Positions 1 through 10,933 are shown, numbered from the stretch's first letter. The stretch: DNA of 64,000 nt from Burkholderiaceae bacterium (GCA_919902775.1 CAKKRJ010000001.1:170364-234363), one strand, 5' to 3'. Notes: generated by a model not told the origin, from the letters alone. Numbers and translations are program-made.

Positions 1-11
1 AAGGAGACCCC

Positions 12-1799
12 ATGAATGCGCCGCTGCCCCACCACTTGATCCCAAGTGACGTCACCCCCATGGAAACTGAACCGGACATCGTGGCCTTGGTCAGCAGTGG
101 TGGCATGGCACTTTCCGTCATGGTGAGCCATGCCGAGCAGCTGCAACGCGACGGGCATGCCCAGGCCGCCTCCAATCTGTATGCCTTGTGGCTGGCCCAC
201 CATGACGATCCCCGCAAACATTTGGTGTGGTTCAACCATGGCTCTTTGTTGCAGCAACTGGGACACCTGGACCAGGCGCAAAACGCCTACGAACAGGCGC
301 TGGCGCTGGCGCCAGATTTTGCGCAAGCCCACATCAACCTGGGCTTGGTGCTGGAAAAGCGGGGCCAAAGTGCCCAGGCCATCGCCGCCTGGGCGGGCCT
401 GACGGGGCAACGCTATGCCAAGGACCCGGTGGACCCGGACATGTTGACCGCGGCGCTGAACCACATCGGGCGCGTGCATGAGAACAACCGGCATTACCGC
501 CAGGCTCTGGAAGCGCTGGAGCACAGCCTGTTGATCAACCCCAAGCAAGCGGGCGTGATCCAGCACTGGGTGCACATCCGCCAAAAATCCTGTGAATGGC
601 CGGTGTACAAGCCGTTGCCGGGCATCAGCAAAAACGAGATGCTCATGGCCACATCGCCCCTGGCCATGTTGGCATTGACCGATGACCCGCTGCTGCAGTT
701 GCTCAGCGCCCACGCCTTTGTGGCCCGCACCTATGGCTTGAAAGAAGAGCGCTTGTGCAAGGTCAAGCAATACCACCACCCCAAAAAACGCATCGGCTTT
801 GCATCGGGCGATCTGCGAGAGCATGCGGTGGGGTTTTTGCTGCCCACCATGTTGCAAGGCATCGACCGCGACCGTTATGAGGTGTTTGCCTATGACTTCA
901 CGGCGGACGATGGCAGCGAACACCGTAAACGCCTGCTGGGCATGTTTGACCATGTCCGCCCCATTCAGAGCTTGACCGACAGGCAAGCGGCCGAGCGCAT
1001 TTTGGAAGACGAAATTGATGTGATGGTCGATCTGCACGGCCTGAGCTCAGGGGCGCGGCCAGGCATTTTTGCCTTGCACCCAGCGCCCAAGCAGGGCACT
1101 TATCTGGGATTCATCGGCACGACAGGCATGCCCTGGTTTGATTTTGTGATCACGGATCGCCACGCGCTGCCGCCTGAACACACCGAATACTTCATGGAAA
1201 AGCCGCTGTATGTGGAAGGCAGTTTCATTCCCTTGACACCACCCGACGAGAATTTGCCCATGGTCACACGGTCCGATGTCGGCTTGTCCGAACAGGCGTT
1301 TGTGATGGGCGCGTTTGGCAATGTTTACAAAATCACACCGGAAATGTTTGCCGTGTGGATGCAACTGCTCAGAGAAATGCCAAACGCTGTGCTTTGGCTG
1401 ATTGATGACAATCCGACAACAACAGAAAACCTGAAAAATCAGGCCCGCAAGGCCAATGCTGATTTGTCGAGAATCCATTTTTCAGCAAGAACAGTGCACA
1501 AGGAGTTTTGTGCGCGGTTGAAACTGTGTGATGTTTATCTGGATACTTATCCCTATAACTGCGGCTCGACGAGCAACGATGTCATTCGAAACGGTGTTCC
1601 ATTGATCACCAAGTATGGTCCCACCATGGTTTCGCGCATGGGCTTGAGTATCGGTGCCGCAAGTGGGCACTTGAATCATGCTGTTTGCACGGATGCAGAT
1701 TACATCCAGTGTGTCGTGGAAATTCAAAATTCTGAAAAGACAGAATTCAAACCAGGGGTGGCACTGTCGATTTGTTTCGATGGTTTGTATGCCAATTAA
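12..1799 (+). CDS. TPR-repeat protein with SPINDLY/O-GlcNAc-transferase-like glycosyltransferase domain (GT41-like)
   Basis: N-terminal TPR motifs (YEQALALAPDFAQAHINLGLVLEKRG); OGT-like C-terminal half (KKRIGFASGDLREHAVGFLLP, VDLHGLSSGARPGIFALHPAPKQGTYLGFIGTTGMPWFDFVITDRHALPP). RBS aaggag just upstream of ATG. Confidence 0.85.
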   Translation: MNAPLPHHLIPSDVTPMETEPDIVALVSSGGMALSVMVSHAEQLQRDGHAQAASNLYALWLAHHDDPRKHLVWFNHGSLLQQLGHLDQAQNAYEQALALAPDFAQAHINLGLVLEKRGQSAQAIAAWAGLTGQRYAKDPVDPDMLTAALNHIGRVHENNRHYRQALEALEHSLLINPKQAGVIQHWVHIRQKSCEWPVYKPLPGISKNEMLMATSPLAMLALTDDPLLQLLSAHAFVARTYGLKEERLCKVKQYHHPKKRIGFASGDLREHAVGFLLPTMLQGIDRDRYEVFAYDFTADDGSEHRKRLLGMFDHVRPIQSLTDRQAAERILEDEIDVMVDLHGLSSGARPGIFALHPAPKQGTYLGFIGTTGMPWFDFVITDRHALPPEHTEYFMEKPLYVEGSFIPLTPPDENLPMVTRSDVGLSEQAFVMGAFGNVYKITPEMFAVWMQLLREMPNAVLWLIDDNPTTTENLKNQARKANADLSRIHFSARTVHKEFCARLKLCDVYLDTYPYNCGSTSNDVIRNGVPLITKYGPTMVSRMGLSIGAASGHLNHAVCTDADYIQCVVEIQNSEKTEFKPGVALSICFDGLYAN

Positions 1800-2737
1800 G
1801 CGGCAGCAGATTCCCCATCCAAGATGGCTGCGGTCTCCGTCAAAATGACCTCCAGTGAGGACCACTGGGGTTGGTAGCCAAATTCGGCTGCTTTTCGGTT
1901 CAGGGAGTAATAGAACGGCTTGGCGCCCGTTGCATTGACCGAAGCAGTCGTGCCTGCAACGACCTCGTAGTGCAGCCCAAAATGTTCGGCCATGGTCTGT
2001 AACAACAATGGCTTGTCGATCGGTTCCCGCGAATAACAGTCGATGGCGCAATTGGCCCGAGGGGCAGCCAGGAGACATTCGACCAGTTGGTGAAAATCCT
2101 GTGGGTGCATGAAGTCCCGCACCATGTAGTCGGTGGATGTTTGCAGGCTGCGCTTGTCCCGTATGGCTCGAACGATGTCGGTGATGAAAAATCGGGCGTT
2201 GATGTCGTGTGTCCGGCTGAAAATATTGAAAACACGCAAGTCGACGATGGCCAAATCTGGCCGGCCTCGGTGCCCCACCTCTGCGTACAGTTTGGCCATC
2301 GCATAGCGATCCTGAGGCCGAATGGCGTTGATGGCGATCGTGGCTTGCGTGTCCGCCGTTGCGGGCTCGGTAAAAGAATTGCCGTAAACAGCGCCGCTTG
2401 AAAGGAACAGGTAGCGGCGATGGGGGTGCTGTTCCAACCCTGCCATCACCAGACCATCAAAATGCGCCGTGATGGGCAAAATGGCCGAGCCCATTTCTGC
2501 TGTGCGCATGGGGTCACCGACCCCGACGAAGTTGATCACCACGTCATGGGGCATCAAGCCATAGGTGTCATGGTGGTGAACAGAACAGGCGTGTTGCAGG
2601 CCATGTTCAACAACCCAAGCGCTCGTGCGATCGGTGCTGCGGACATAGAGTAAGAGATCGCGACGGCCGGCCTTGGCAAATGAAAAAATCAGATCTTTGG
2701 CGATCTGGCTGCTCGCACCGAGGATCGCGATGCTCAT
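1796..2737 (-). CDS. NAD-dependent epimerase/dehydratase (SDR)
   Basis: Rossmann start MSIAILGASSQIAKDL; YAMAKLYAE (YxxxK); ATGA-type overlap with the next gene. Confidence 0.8.
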   Translation of the reverse strand: MSIAILGASSQIAKDLIFSFAKAGRRDLLLYVRSTDRTSAWVVEHGLQHACSVHHHDTYGLMPHDVVINFVGVGDPMRTAEMGSAILPITAHFDGLVMAGLEQHPHRRYLFLSSGAVYGNSFTEPATADTQATIAINAIRPQDRYAMAKLYAEVGHRGRPDLAIVDLRVFNIFSRTHDINARFFITDIVRAIRDKRSLQTSTDYMVRDFMHPQDFHQLVECLLAAPRANCAIDCYSREPIDKPLLLQTMAEHFGLHYEVVAGTTASVNATGAKPFYYSLNRKAAEFGYQPQWSSLEVILTETAAILDGESAAA

Positions 2738-4536
2738 ATTTCGTCGACAAGAAGATTGCTGCGGTACTCCTCGCGGTCCAGAAATGGCGCCATGTCTTCC
2801 AGTGGTCTGGAGCTCATGGAGCCGTCAGGATTGACGCGCGATGAGACGCTTGGAATGATGGCTTGTTCCGGTGGCGTCATGATTTCAAGGACATAGGGCC
2901 CATCGTGGTCAAAGGCTTTTTGTATGGCCGCATCCAATTCAGAGAGTGCGCTGACACGCGCAGCGGGCAAGCCGTAGGCGGCACAAATTTTGAGTGTGTC
3001 TGGAATGGACACCCCAGACCGAGCCCCTTCGCCAATATAGCGTTCTTGAAAGTAATTCTTTTGTGAGGCACGGATCGACAAATACCCATCGTTGTTCCAG
3101 ATGAACAATTTGATGGGAAGCTTGTAATGCAAGATGGTTTGCAATTCCTGGATGTTTTGTTGCAGGGAGCCATCACCGGTGATCGCCATCACGCGCTTGT
3201 CGCCGAGTGCTGCTGAAACACCCATGGCCGCAGGGACGGTGTACCCCATGGTGGCCATGGCGCTGGAAGGGATGTAGCGCTGGTTGTTGTGGCGCAGAAT
3301 CAAGCCCTGAGAGACTGCATAAATCGCAGAGCCTGCATCGCCAATGAATACATCACCTTCACCCGTCAAGGCAGACAGACGGTCCATGAAGGAATAAACG
3401 TTGATGGCGCCAACGGTGTTGGCATATTCCGGCAAGCAGACAGGGTATTTTTTCTTCCATCCCACACACCGTTGCAACCATGGGGCGCTGACACTCTTGA
3501 AATTGGCTTCATGCAGCCGCGTCAAAAGGCCGTCCAATGCCTGTTTGGCATCGGATTCGATCATGCGATCGATCTGGATGGTGCGCTTGCGATGCGAGGT
3601 CAGGTCGATGTCAATGACCACTTTCTTCGCAGCCCGCGCGAATTGCTCGTATTCATAGCCAATCACCGAAATGTGCAGACTGGTCCCGACCGCAATGACC
3701 AGGTCGGCGTTTTGCATGGTGAAGTTGGCGGGACGGTCGCCCTTGACCCCCGTCTTGCCAATGTAAATGTCCAGATCGTGTCGCAGGTTGTCAATGCCCA
3801 GATAGGGCGTCACGACAGGAACGTTGAATTCGGTGGCAAGCGCTTGCAGCACGGCTTGGGCACCTGCCAAACGAACGCCGCGACCGGCAATGATGACGGG
3901 CCGCTCGGCCTGCATGAACAAATCCCTCAACTCGTCCAGGACGGCATCACTGCCGGTGGGCACGGGCTCCATCGCGGTATACGAAGGCAAAGTGTCTGGG
4001 TCGATCAGCGCCGATTGCACATCCATCGGGATATCGATCCAGACGGGGCCTGGCCGACCACTTTTGGCGATGCTCACCGCCTTTTCAAGTTCATAGCGAA
4101 CCATCTCGGGCTGCGTCAAATGAACGGCGTATTTGCACAAGCTGGAGACGACAGGGATGATGTCCAATTCCTGAACGCCAAACTGGCGCAACCCAGGGAC
4201 GCCTTCGGTGTGCGAACAAGTGGAGCGCTTGACCTGACCGGAAATGAACAGACAAGGCACTGTGTCTTGCCACGCGCCACCCAGACCGGTCAGCGCGTTC
4301 AGCGCGGCTGGCCCGGTCGAAAAATAACCCACGCCGAAGTTCTCGTTCGTTCTTGCGTAAGCCTCGAGCGCCATGGAGGCGGACTGTTCATGGTGCACGC
4401 AAATGGCGCGCAACTTGGGGTTGCAGGCCACGCCATCTGTCAGATGCATGCTGCCCGCGCCGGACAACATGAAGATGTCTTTCAGGCCCAAGCGGTCGCT
4501 GATGAATTGGGCGATGTAGTCGGATACGCGGATCAT
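2734..4536 (-). CDS. ThDP-dependent acetolactate-synthase-like enzyme (candidate YerE-like)
   Basis: ThDP motif GDGSLQQNIQ...NNDGY; N-domain Glu in HHEQSASMALEAYAR. Start trimmed from ORF 4680 to MIRVSDYIAQF. Confidence 0.85.
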   Translation of the reverse strand: MIRVSDYIAQFISDRLGLKDIFMLSGAGSMHLTDGVACNPKLRAICVHHEQSASMALEAYARTNENFGVGYFSTGPAALNALTGLGGAWQDTVPCLFISGQVKRSTCSHTEGVPGLRQFGVQELDIIPVVSSLCKYAVHLTQPEMVRYELEKAVSIAKSGRPGPVWIDIPMDVQSALIDPDTLPSYTAMEPVPTGSDAVLDELRDLFMQAERPVIIAGRGVRLAGAQAVLQALATEFNVPVVTPYLGIDNLRHDLDIYIGKTGVKGDRPANFTMQNADLVIAVGTSLHISVIGYEYEQFARAAKKVVIDIDLTSHRKRTIQIDRMIESDAKQALDGLLTRLHEANFKSVSAPWLQRCVGWKKKYPVCLPEYANTVGAINVYSFMDRLSALTGEGDVFIGDAGSAIYAVSQGLILRHNNQRYIPSSAMATMGYTVPAAMGVSAALGDKRVMAITGDGSLQQNIQELQTILHYKLPIKLFIWNNDGYLSIRASQKNYFQERYIGEGARSGVSIPDTLKICAAYGLPAARVSALSELDAAIQKAFDHDGPYVLEIMTPPEQAIIPSVSSRVNPDGSMSSRPLEDMAPFLDREEYRSNLLVDEI

Positions 4537-4549
4537 ATGAGCTCCCATT

Positions 4550-5719
4550 TCACAAATGTCGACAAGCTTCGGCGATGCGTTCGAGCGCCAATTGGATATT
4601 GGCCTCTGAAGAGGCGTAAACCATGCGGACAAATCCTTCGCCCTGGGACCCAAAGTTCGATCCTGGCAACAAGGCCACATTGGCTTTTTCCAGCATCACA
4701 TCCGCAAACTCTTCCGAGCTGAGGCCAAAACTGGAAATATTGGGGAAAGCATAAAACGCACCACCTGGAAGGTGACACGCCATGCCAGGAATCGCATTCA
4801 AGCCATTCACCAGCAGATCCCGTCTTCTGCGGTACGTCGCCATCATTTCCTGGACCGGTGATTGATCGCCTTCAATCGCTGCAATGCCAGCCCGCTGGAC
4901 AAATGCGGAAACACAAGAGGATGTGGTTTGAAGCAACATCATCATCCGCTCTGCAATCACCTTGGGGGCAATGACCGAACCCAGCCGCCAGCCGGTCATT
5001 GCAAATGCTTTGCTGAAGCCGTTGGACAAAATGACACGTTCGCGCGCTTCATCAAGACTGGAAATAGAGAAGAAACGGCCTTCTTCATAAACCATCCGAG
5101 AATAGATTTCATCGGAATAGATGTAGAGGTCGTGCTTTTCGGCCAGCTCATAAATCTCCTTCAGATGTTCCGGCTCGGTGATCGCCCCCGTGGGGTTCTG
5201 CGGGCTGTTGATGATCAACAGACGGGTTCGAGGCGTGATCAACGGTTCGATGTCTGCTGCCCGCATGCGAAAGCCATTTTTGTCATGCAAGGGGTAGGGC
5301 ACAGCCGTGGCCCCACACATGCTGATCGATGACAGATAGGTTGGGAACCCAGGGTTAGGGACCAGCACCTCTTGCCCGGGATTCACCAGGCAGAAAATGG
5401 CATAGAAAATGGAGATGTTGGCCCCCGGGGTGACGAGGACTTGGTTGACATCTGGCAAGAAGCCTCTTGACTTGTGCGTGGCTTGACGCATCGTTTCCAC
5501 AAAATCAGCCAGGCCCCAACTGCTGCCGTAATGGGTCTCGCCGAGATCCAGTGACTGCTTTGCGGCCTCAACGATGTGACGTGGCGTCGTGAAGTCGGGA
5601 TCCCCGATTTCGAGATGAACGATGTGGCGGCCTTGTGCCTCGAGCTGCTTAACTTTGTCAATCACCTTGAACATGGGTTGTCCCTGAATCAGGGCTGCGT
5701 TGGCTGCAATTTCTCTCAT
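4550..5719 (-). CDS. PLP-dependent class I/II aminotransferase (AspC-like)
   Basis: SNGFSKAFAMTGWRLG (PLP lysine motif), NSPQNPTGA, YSDEIYSR. Start trimmed to MREIAANAALIQG. Confidence 0.9.
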   Translation of the reverse strand: MREIAANAALIQGQPMFKVIDKVKQLEAQGRHIVHLEIGDPDFTTPRHIVEAAKQSLDLGETHYGSSWGLADFVETMRQATHKSRGFLPDVNQVLVTPGANISIFYAIFCLVNPGQEVLVPNPGFPTYLSSISMCGATAVPYPLHDKNGFRMRAADIEPLITPRTRLLIINSPQNPTGAITEPEHLKEIYELAEKHDLYIYSDEIYSRMVYEEGRFFSISSLDEARERVILSNGFSKAFAMTGWRLGSVIAPKVIAERMMMLLQTTSSCVSAFVQRAGIAAIEGDQSPVQEMMATYRRRRDLLVNGLNAIPGMACHLPGGAFYAFPNISSFGLSSEEFADVMLEKANVALLPGSNFGSQGEGFVRMVYASSEANIQLALERIAEACRHL

Positions 5720-5733
5720 TTGGACACCTCTGC

Positions 5734-7086
5734 TTAAAAGCCAATACCAAAAAATTCTTCGAGTTTGTCGGCGATGTAATCCAGCTGCGGCACATCCAAT
5801 CCCGGGAAAGTGCCCAGCCAGAAGGTCTGGTTCATCACGGTATCGGTGTTCGTCAGCTCGCCGCTGACACGGAAGTTCCGGCCCGCCATATAAGGTTGTT
5901 TGGTTAGATTGCCGGCGAACAACAGGCGCGTGCCGATCTTGTTCTGTTCCAGGAAGTTGATCAGGTCGGTCCGCTTCACGCCCGCCGTTTCCTTCAATAC
6001 CAGGGGGAAACCAAACCAGGAGGGTTCGGAGTTGGGCGTGGCTTGTGGCAAGTGCAAGAACTGCTCGAGACTCGCCAGGCGATGCTTGAGGTAGGCGAAG
6101 TTGGCGCGGCGCTTGGCGATGAATTCGTCCACCCGGTCCATCTGCGCCAGTGCGCAGGCGGCCTGCATGTCGGTGATCTTGAGGTTGTAGCCCAGGTGGC
6201 TGTAGGTGTACTTGTGGTCGTAGCCGTCGGGCAGGTCGCCGCCCAGTTCCTTCTTGGTCCAGCAAAAGCGTTTGTCGCAGGTGTTGTCCTTGCCAGGCGG
6301 GCAGTAGCAATCACGGCCCCAGTCGCGGAAGGATTCGGCGATCAGCTTGAGCTCGGCGTTGTTGGTGAACACGGCACCGCCTTCGCCCATGGTGATGTGG
6401 TGTGCCGGGTAGAAGCTCAAGGTGGCGATGTCACCAAAGGTGCCGACCAACTGGCCGTTGTAGGTTGCACCCAGCGCGTCGCAGCAGTCTTCCACCAGCC
6501 AAAGCTGGTGCTTCTTGCACAACGTGGTGACCACTTCGAGGTTGAACGGGTTGCCCAGACTGTGGGCCAGCATGATGGCCTTGGTTTTTGGCGTGATGGC
6601 CGCCTCGATTTTTGACGCATCAATGTTGTGTGTGGCCAAGTCCACGTCGACAAACACCGGCACAGCGCCAAACTGAATGATCGGATTGACCGTTGTGGGG
6701 AAGCCGGCGGCAACGCCGATCACCTCGTCCCCTGGCTGGATGGCGCGATCGCCCAACTTGGGGCTGGTCAGCGTGGAGAAGGCGACCAGGTTGGCCGACG
6801 AGCCTGAGTTCACCGTGATCAGGTGCTTGACGCCCAGAAACTTTGCCAAGCGCTGTTCGAACAGCGCGTTGAAGCGGCCGGTGGTCAGCCAACCGTCCAA
6901 CGAGGCGTCGACCATCAGCTGCAGCTCTTTCGCGCCGATCACCTTGCCCGAGACGGGGACAGTGCTTTCTCCTGGCACAAAAGCCTTGGGTGCGTAGGCG
7001 ATGTCGGCGTATTGCTGCACCAGCGCGCTGATCTGGCTGCGCAGCTTGTCCAGCTGCGGTTGAAAATGGACGGTTGTCGCGTTCAT
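5734..7086 (-). CDS. rfbH: CDP-6-deoxy-D-xylo-4-hexulose-3-dehydrase (E1)
   Basis: DegT/DnrJ fold; [13 protein letters not shown] with His where aminotransferases have the PLP Lys; [16 protein letters not shown] Fe-S cysteines. Confidence 0.93.
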   Translation of the reverse strand: MNATTVHFQPQLDKLRSQISALVQQYADIAYAPKAFVPGESTVPVSGKVIGAKELQLMVDASLDGWLTTGRFNALFEQRLAKFLGVKHLITVNSGSSANLVAFSTLTSPKLGDRAIQPGDEVIGVAAGFPTTVNPIIQFGAVPVFVDVDLATHNIDASKIEAAITPKTKAIMLAHSLGNPFNLEVVTTLCKKHQLWLVEDCCDALGATYNGQLVGTFGDIATLSFYPAHHITMGEGGAVFTNNAELKLIAESFRDWGRDCYCPPGKDNTCDKRFCWTKKELGGDLPDGYDHKYTYSHLGYNLKITDMQAACALAQMDRVDEFIAKRRANFAYLKHRLASLEQFLHLPQATPNSEPSWFGFPLVLKETAGVKRTDLINFLEQNKIGTRLLFAGNLTKQPYMAGRNFRVSGELTNTDTVMNQTFWLGTFPGLDVPQLDYIADKLEEFFGIGF

Positions 7087-8195
7087 GGGGTGGATCTGTA
7101 TTGGTTAATCTGGTTCAGACAAACGGTGCGCATGTCCTGACCCTGGAGCCAGGCTTGATGCCACTGTGCAATGTGTTGGAGTGCGGTTTCCAGGGGCCAG
7201 CGGGGCACCCATTGCAAACGCTGCCGTGCTTTGGAAATATCCAACTTCAAAAAGCTGGCTTCGTGCGGATGGTCGCCGGGTTGCAGGGTCCAAGATGCGC
7301 TGCTGCCCCAGTTCTCGCAAAGATGTTCAACGATCCATTGCACAGGGCGTGCGTCCTCGTCGCGTGGGCCAAAATTCCAAGCCTCTGCATCGTCTTGTCC
7401 GTGCAGGGTCAGGCGTTCAGCCAACAGCAGGTAGCCCGACAGGGGCTCCAGCACATGCTGCCATGGGCGAATGGCGTGCGGATTTCGGATCTGTACAGAC
7501 TCACGCTTTTCCAGGGCACGCAGGATGTCGGGAACCAGCCGATCGAGTGCCCAGTCACCCCCACCAATGACGTTGCCCGCACGGGCGGTTGCCATGGCGA
7601 TGCCCGCCTCCGTCAGGAAAGATTGGCGGTAGGCTGCGCTCACCAGTTCTGCACAGCCCTTGCTGTTGGAATAGGGGTCATGTCCGCCCATGGGTTCATC
7701 TTCGCGGTAGCCCCAAACCCATTCGCGGTTCTCGTAGCACTTGTCCGTGGTGACGTTGACGATCGCCTTCACCGAGCCAGCGTGACGGGCCGCTTCAAGC
7801 ACATGGACCGTGCCCATGACGTTGGTCGCGTAGGTCTCGATGGGCTGGCTGTAAGAAAGGCGCACCAGCGGCTGCGCGGCCAAGTGGAAAACGATTTCTG
7901 GCTGGAATTCATCCATCTGTGCCTTCACCGCAGCAAAGTCACAGATGTCGACGATGCGGTGTTCCATGCCGTCAGCGACTCGGGCGACAACAAACAAGGC
8001 GGGCTCAGTGGGCGGCTCCAGCGCGATTCCGCGCAAGGTCGCTCCCATGGATTGCAGCCACAGGCTCAGCCAACTGCCTTTGAAGCCTGTGTGGCCAGTC
8101 AGCAGGACGCGTTTGCCGCGCCAAAAGTCAGGGTTGGTTTGGGACAGCACGGGCTTCAGTCCTATTTTTTCCAAGGTGCAGTGCCGTCTGCCCAC
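7083..8195 (-). CDS. rfbG: CDP-glucose 4,6-dehydratase
   Basis: [52 protein letters not shown]. Confidence 0.95.
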   Translation of the reverse strand: MGRRHCTLEKIGLKPVLSQTNPDFWRGKRVLLTGHTGFKGSWLSLWLQSMGATLRGIALEPPTEPALFVVARVADGMEHRIVDICDFAAVKAQMDEFQPEIVFHLAAQPLVRLSYSQPIETYATNVMGTVHVLEAARHAGSVKAIVNVTTDKCYENREWVWGYREDEPMGGHDPYSNSKGCAELVSAAYRQSFLTEAGIAMATARAGNVIGGGDWALDRLVPDILRALEKRESVQIRNPHAIRPWQHVLEPLSGYLLLAERLTLHGQDDAEAWNFGPRDEDARPVQWIVEHLCENWGSSASWTLQPGDHPHEASFLKLDISKARQRLQWVPRWPLETALQHIAQWHQAWLQGQDMRTVCLNQINQYRSTP

Positions 8196-8929
8196 AGTTT
8201 TTCAAGGGTGTTTTTGTCGTGCAAGGTGTCCATGGGGTGCCAAAAACCGTAATGCGGATAGGCCATCAATTCACCCTCTGCGGCCAATTGCATCAGGGGC
8301 TCTTGCTCCCAAACTGTGCGGTCATCTTTGAGGTACGAAAGTACTTTGGGGGACAGCACAAAAAAACCACCATTGATCAATGCACCATCACCCCGGGGCT
8401 TTTCCTGGAAGCTTTTGACTTGGCCATTTTGGATATCGAGTGCACCAAAGCGAGCCGTTGGGTAAGTGGCCGTGAGTGTGGCCGCTTTTCCGTGTTGGCG
8501 GTGAAAGGCGATGGTGGCGGAGATGTCGTTGTCACCGACGCCGTCGCCGTAGGTCAGACAAAACGCCTCGTCGTTTTTAACGTAATTGGCAACACGCAGC
8601 AAACGCCCACCGGTCATGGTGCTGTCACCCGTATCGACCAAGGTCACCTTCCAAGGTTCGGCACGTTTTTGGTGGACTTCCATTTGGTTGGCCTGCATAT
8701 CGAACGTGATGTCGGACATGTGCAGGAAATAATTGGCAAAGTATTCCTTGATCAAGTAACCCTTGTAGCCGCAGCAGATGATGAAGTCGTTCACGCCGTG
8801 GTGTGAATACATTTTCATGATGTGCCAGAGAATCGGCTTGCCCCCGATTTCCACCATGGGTTTGGGCCGTGTCGAAGTTTCTTCGCTGAGCCGTGTACCC
8901 AGACCTCCGGCAAAAATGACTGCTTTCAT
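8162..8929 (-). CDS. rfbF: Glucose-1-phosphate cytidylyltransferase
   Basis: MKAVIFAGGLGTRLSEETSTRPKPMVEIGGKPILWHIMKMYSHHG; start trimmed. Confidence 0.96.
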   Translation of the reverse strand: MKAVIFAGGLGTRLSEETSTRPKPMVEIGGKPILWHIMKMYSHHGVNDFIICCGYKGYLIKEYFANYFLHMSDITFDMQANQMEVHQKRAEPWKVTLVDTGDSTMTGGRLLRVANYVKNDEAFCLTYGDGVGDNDISATIAFHRQHGKAATLTATYPTARFGALDIQNGQVKSFQEKPRGDGALINGGFFVLSPKVLSYLKDDRTVWEQEPLMQLAAEGELMAYPHYGFWHPMDTLHDKNTLEKLWADGTAPWKK

Positions 8930-8939
8930 ATTGATTTCC

Positions 8940-9941
8940 TCAATTTTTTCCGGAGCTGACAAAAGCATCGGAGTGGAAACGTTTCTCTGGCAAGCCCGCC
9001 TGTACCAATCGGTTCCTGGCGCTTTGAATCATGGCATCTGAACCGCAGGCGTAGACCACTGATTTTGCTGGATCTGGTTTTGACGCCAGCAGGACATCCT
9101 GAACATAGCCTGTTGCACCATTCCAGGCATCCGATGGACGCGACAGGACGGGAATGTAAGTGTGCGAACCGGGTATCTCCGTCACATCCAAGTACAGATC
9201 GTGTGACTGGCGTCCGCCCCACACGACTGTGACCGACTTGGGTTGCTGGTCGGGTAAAAGCGTGGGCATGGACTCGAGCATGGCCTTGACGGGTGCCATG
9301 CCGGTACCGGTGGCGAGAAAGATGAGGTCGACGCCCGCAGTTTCGCGCAAGAAGAACGTGCCCAATGGGCCGTTCAGGCGAAGCAGGTCATTCGGTTGGG
9401 CTTGGTTAAACCAGTAGTGACTCATGGCCCCACCGGCAACAGCCCGAATGTGGAGTTCCAGCAGTTTTTCTGTTGAGCAAGCATTCGCCAGCGAGTAGCT
9501 GCGCCGGATACCCTGGGGGCCAATCACTTCGATGTATTGACCTGGGATGAAGCGAAAATCTGCGCTCGGCGGGAGCCGCAAAAAAACACGCACCACGTCG
9601 TGTGTCAAACGATCGATGGCGTTGATGCGGCAGGGCAAGGTTTTGGCGATGGGCAACACCACGTCACCCAAATCATCGACTTCCAGCAGAGCATCGGATG
9701 CCGCACTCCGAATACAACTCAAAATCCAACCCTCGGCCTTTTCAGCCTCAGTCAGACCGACCTCGGGATGCAATGCTTGGGTGGCGCCGCTGATGACCTT
9801 GCACTTGCACGTGCTGCATCGGCCTGTTTTGCAGCTGTAGGGCAGCGCGATGTGGGCTTGTGAAGCGGCGTCCAGAATCGACACCCCTGACGGGGCTGAA
9901 AATTTTTTTCCAGAACTCAGCGTGACCAGTGCCATCATCAC
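8940..9941 (-). CDS. CDP-6-deoxy-delta-3,4-glucoseen reductase-like ferredoxin/FAD/NAD reductase (AscD/DdhD-like)
   Basis: [2Fe-2S] motif CKTGRCSTCKCKV; RSYSLAN FAD motif; GTGMAPVKAML NAD motif. Confidence 0.9.
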   Translation of the reverse strand: MMMALVTLSSGKKFSAPSGVSILDAASQAHIALPYSCKTGRCSTCKCKVISGATQALHPEVGLTEAEKAEGWILSCIRSAASDALLEVDDLGDVVLPIAKTLPCRINAIDRLTHDVVRVFLRLPPSADFRFIPGQYIEVIGPQGIRRSYSLANACSTEKLLELHIRAVAGGAMSHYWFNQAQPNDLLRLNGPLGTFFLRETAGVDLIFLATGTGMAPVKAMLESMPTLLPDQQPKSVTVVWGGRQSHDLYLDVTEIPGSHTYIPVLSRPSDAWNGATGYVQDVLLASKPDPAKSVVYACGSDAMIQSARNRLVQAGLPEKRFHSDAFVSSGKN

Positions 9942-10021
9942 TTGCGACTGTCGGTTAGGTTAATCATGCTTTTTCAGCCCTTGGCGCATCATACTTGTCC
10001 ATCACGACCGCTATGCCGTAT

Positions 10022-10933
10022 TCAGGGACGACGCTTGATGTGCTGGACAAATTCGCCCACCTGATCGAGCCAGCTGGCGGAGTACGCGTTGAGTTTGCCC
10101 ACCATGTTGTCCATGGTTTGGTCGATGGCCGACACATGGGGTGGCGTCGCCCGCGAGTCCATCCCGGGCTCGTAGGTCATGGGTGGCAAAGCCCCCATTT
10201 CCAAGCTGTCCACGACGGACCTGGGCAACTGCTTGTCCTGCATGAGAACGGGGACCGCGCCACACAACACGGCGTCGATGTTCGTGGCACTCAGGCAATC
10301 CCATGAATAGAAATACTTGCATTGGCGCAACAGCAGCGCCAATTGTTGTTTGTCGCGCGGCCAATCGCGCTCGACCAACAGCGTATTGGGAACGAGGTGA
10401 CAGTCGGCGTATTCCTGTCCTTTGCCGATGTAGGTCAGGCACAGGCTGCGCTGGCTCCAGTGCACTGTGCCGCGGTTGTGCATGTGCTCTGACACAAAGG
10501 GTTTGTACAGGATGCAGTCGGGGTTTGAAATGTAGCTGCTCGAATAGCTGATCACGAACTCGGAATCGATCTCGAATTTCGGGAACCCCAGTACATAGGT
10601 GGCGTAACGACTGGCGCCCAGGGGGTTGCCTTGGACGATGTCTGGATAGATGACCACCGCGTTGCGTGTGTAGTCCGAAATTTCTTGCAAGCTACGCCCA
10701 GTGAAGTAGTCATGGTGCATTCCGTTGGGGTCATGGAATTGCGCATCTGCGGAGTAGCCAAACTTGAAATTTTGTGCCGCTTGGCTGCCCTCGGTGATGA
10801 GAAGGAGGCCGGCTTGCTCGCCAATTTGATTGAGCGCAGTGCAAAGCTCGTGCAACACCATGATGCCGCCGGATCGCGACGAGTAGGGCGGGGCGACAAC
10901 GAGAAAGTGGGTCGGGGTGGTCATCGTGGTCAA
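10022..10933 (-). CDS. Putative glycosyltransferase-like protein of glycan locus
   Basis: 302-aa ORF, PPYSSRSGGIMVLHELCTALN; coupled to the neighbouring GT2 gene by overlap. Confidence 0.55.
   Translation of the reverse strand: MTTMTTPTHFLVVAPPYSSRSGGIMVLHELCTALNQIGEQAGLLLITEGSQAAQNFKFGYSADAQFHDPNGMHHDYFTGRSLQEISDYTRNAVVIYPDIVQGNPLGASRYATYVLGFPKFEIDSEFVISYSSSYISNPDCILYKPFVSEHMHNRGTVHWSQRSLCLTYIGKGQEYADCHLVPNTLLVERDWPRDKQQLALLLRQCKYFYSWDCLSATNIDAVLCGAVPVLMQDKQLPRSVVDSLEMGALPPMTYEPGMDSRATPPHVSAIDQTMDNMVGKLNAYSASWLDQVGEFVQHIKRRP

Noticed and set aside
3289-4722. 477-aa plus-strand ORF
   Set aside because: Antisense to the ThDP enzyme; no domain motif.
5734-7086. Sugar aminotransferase call for the DegT-fold protein
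   Set aside because: The PLP lysine is replaced by His ([13 protein letters not shown]) and Fe-S cysteines are present, which fits the E1 dehydrase RfbH.
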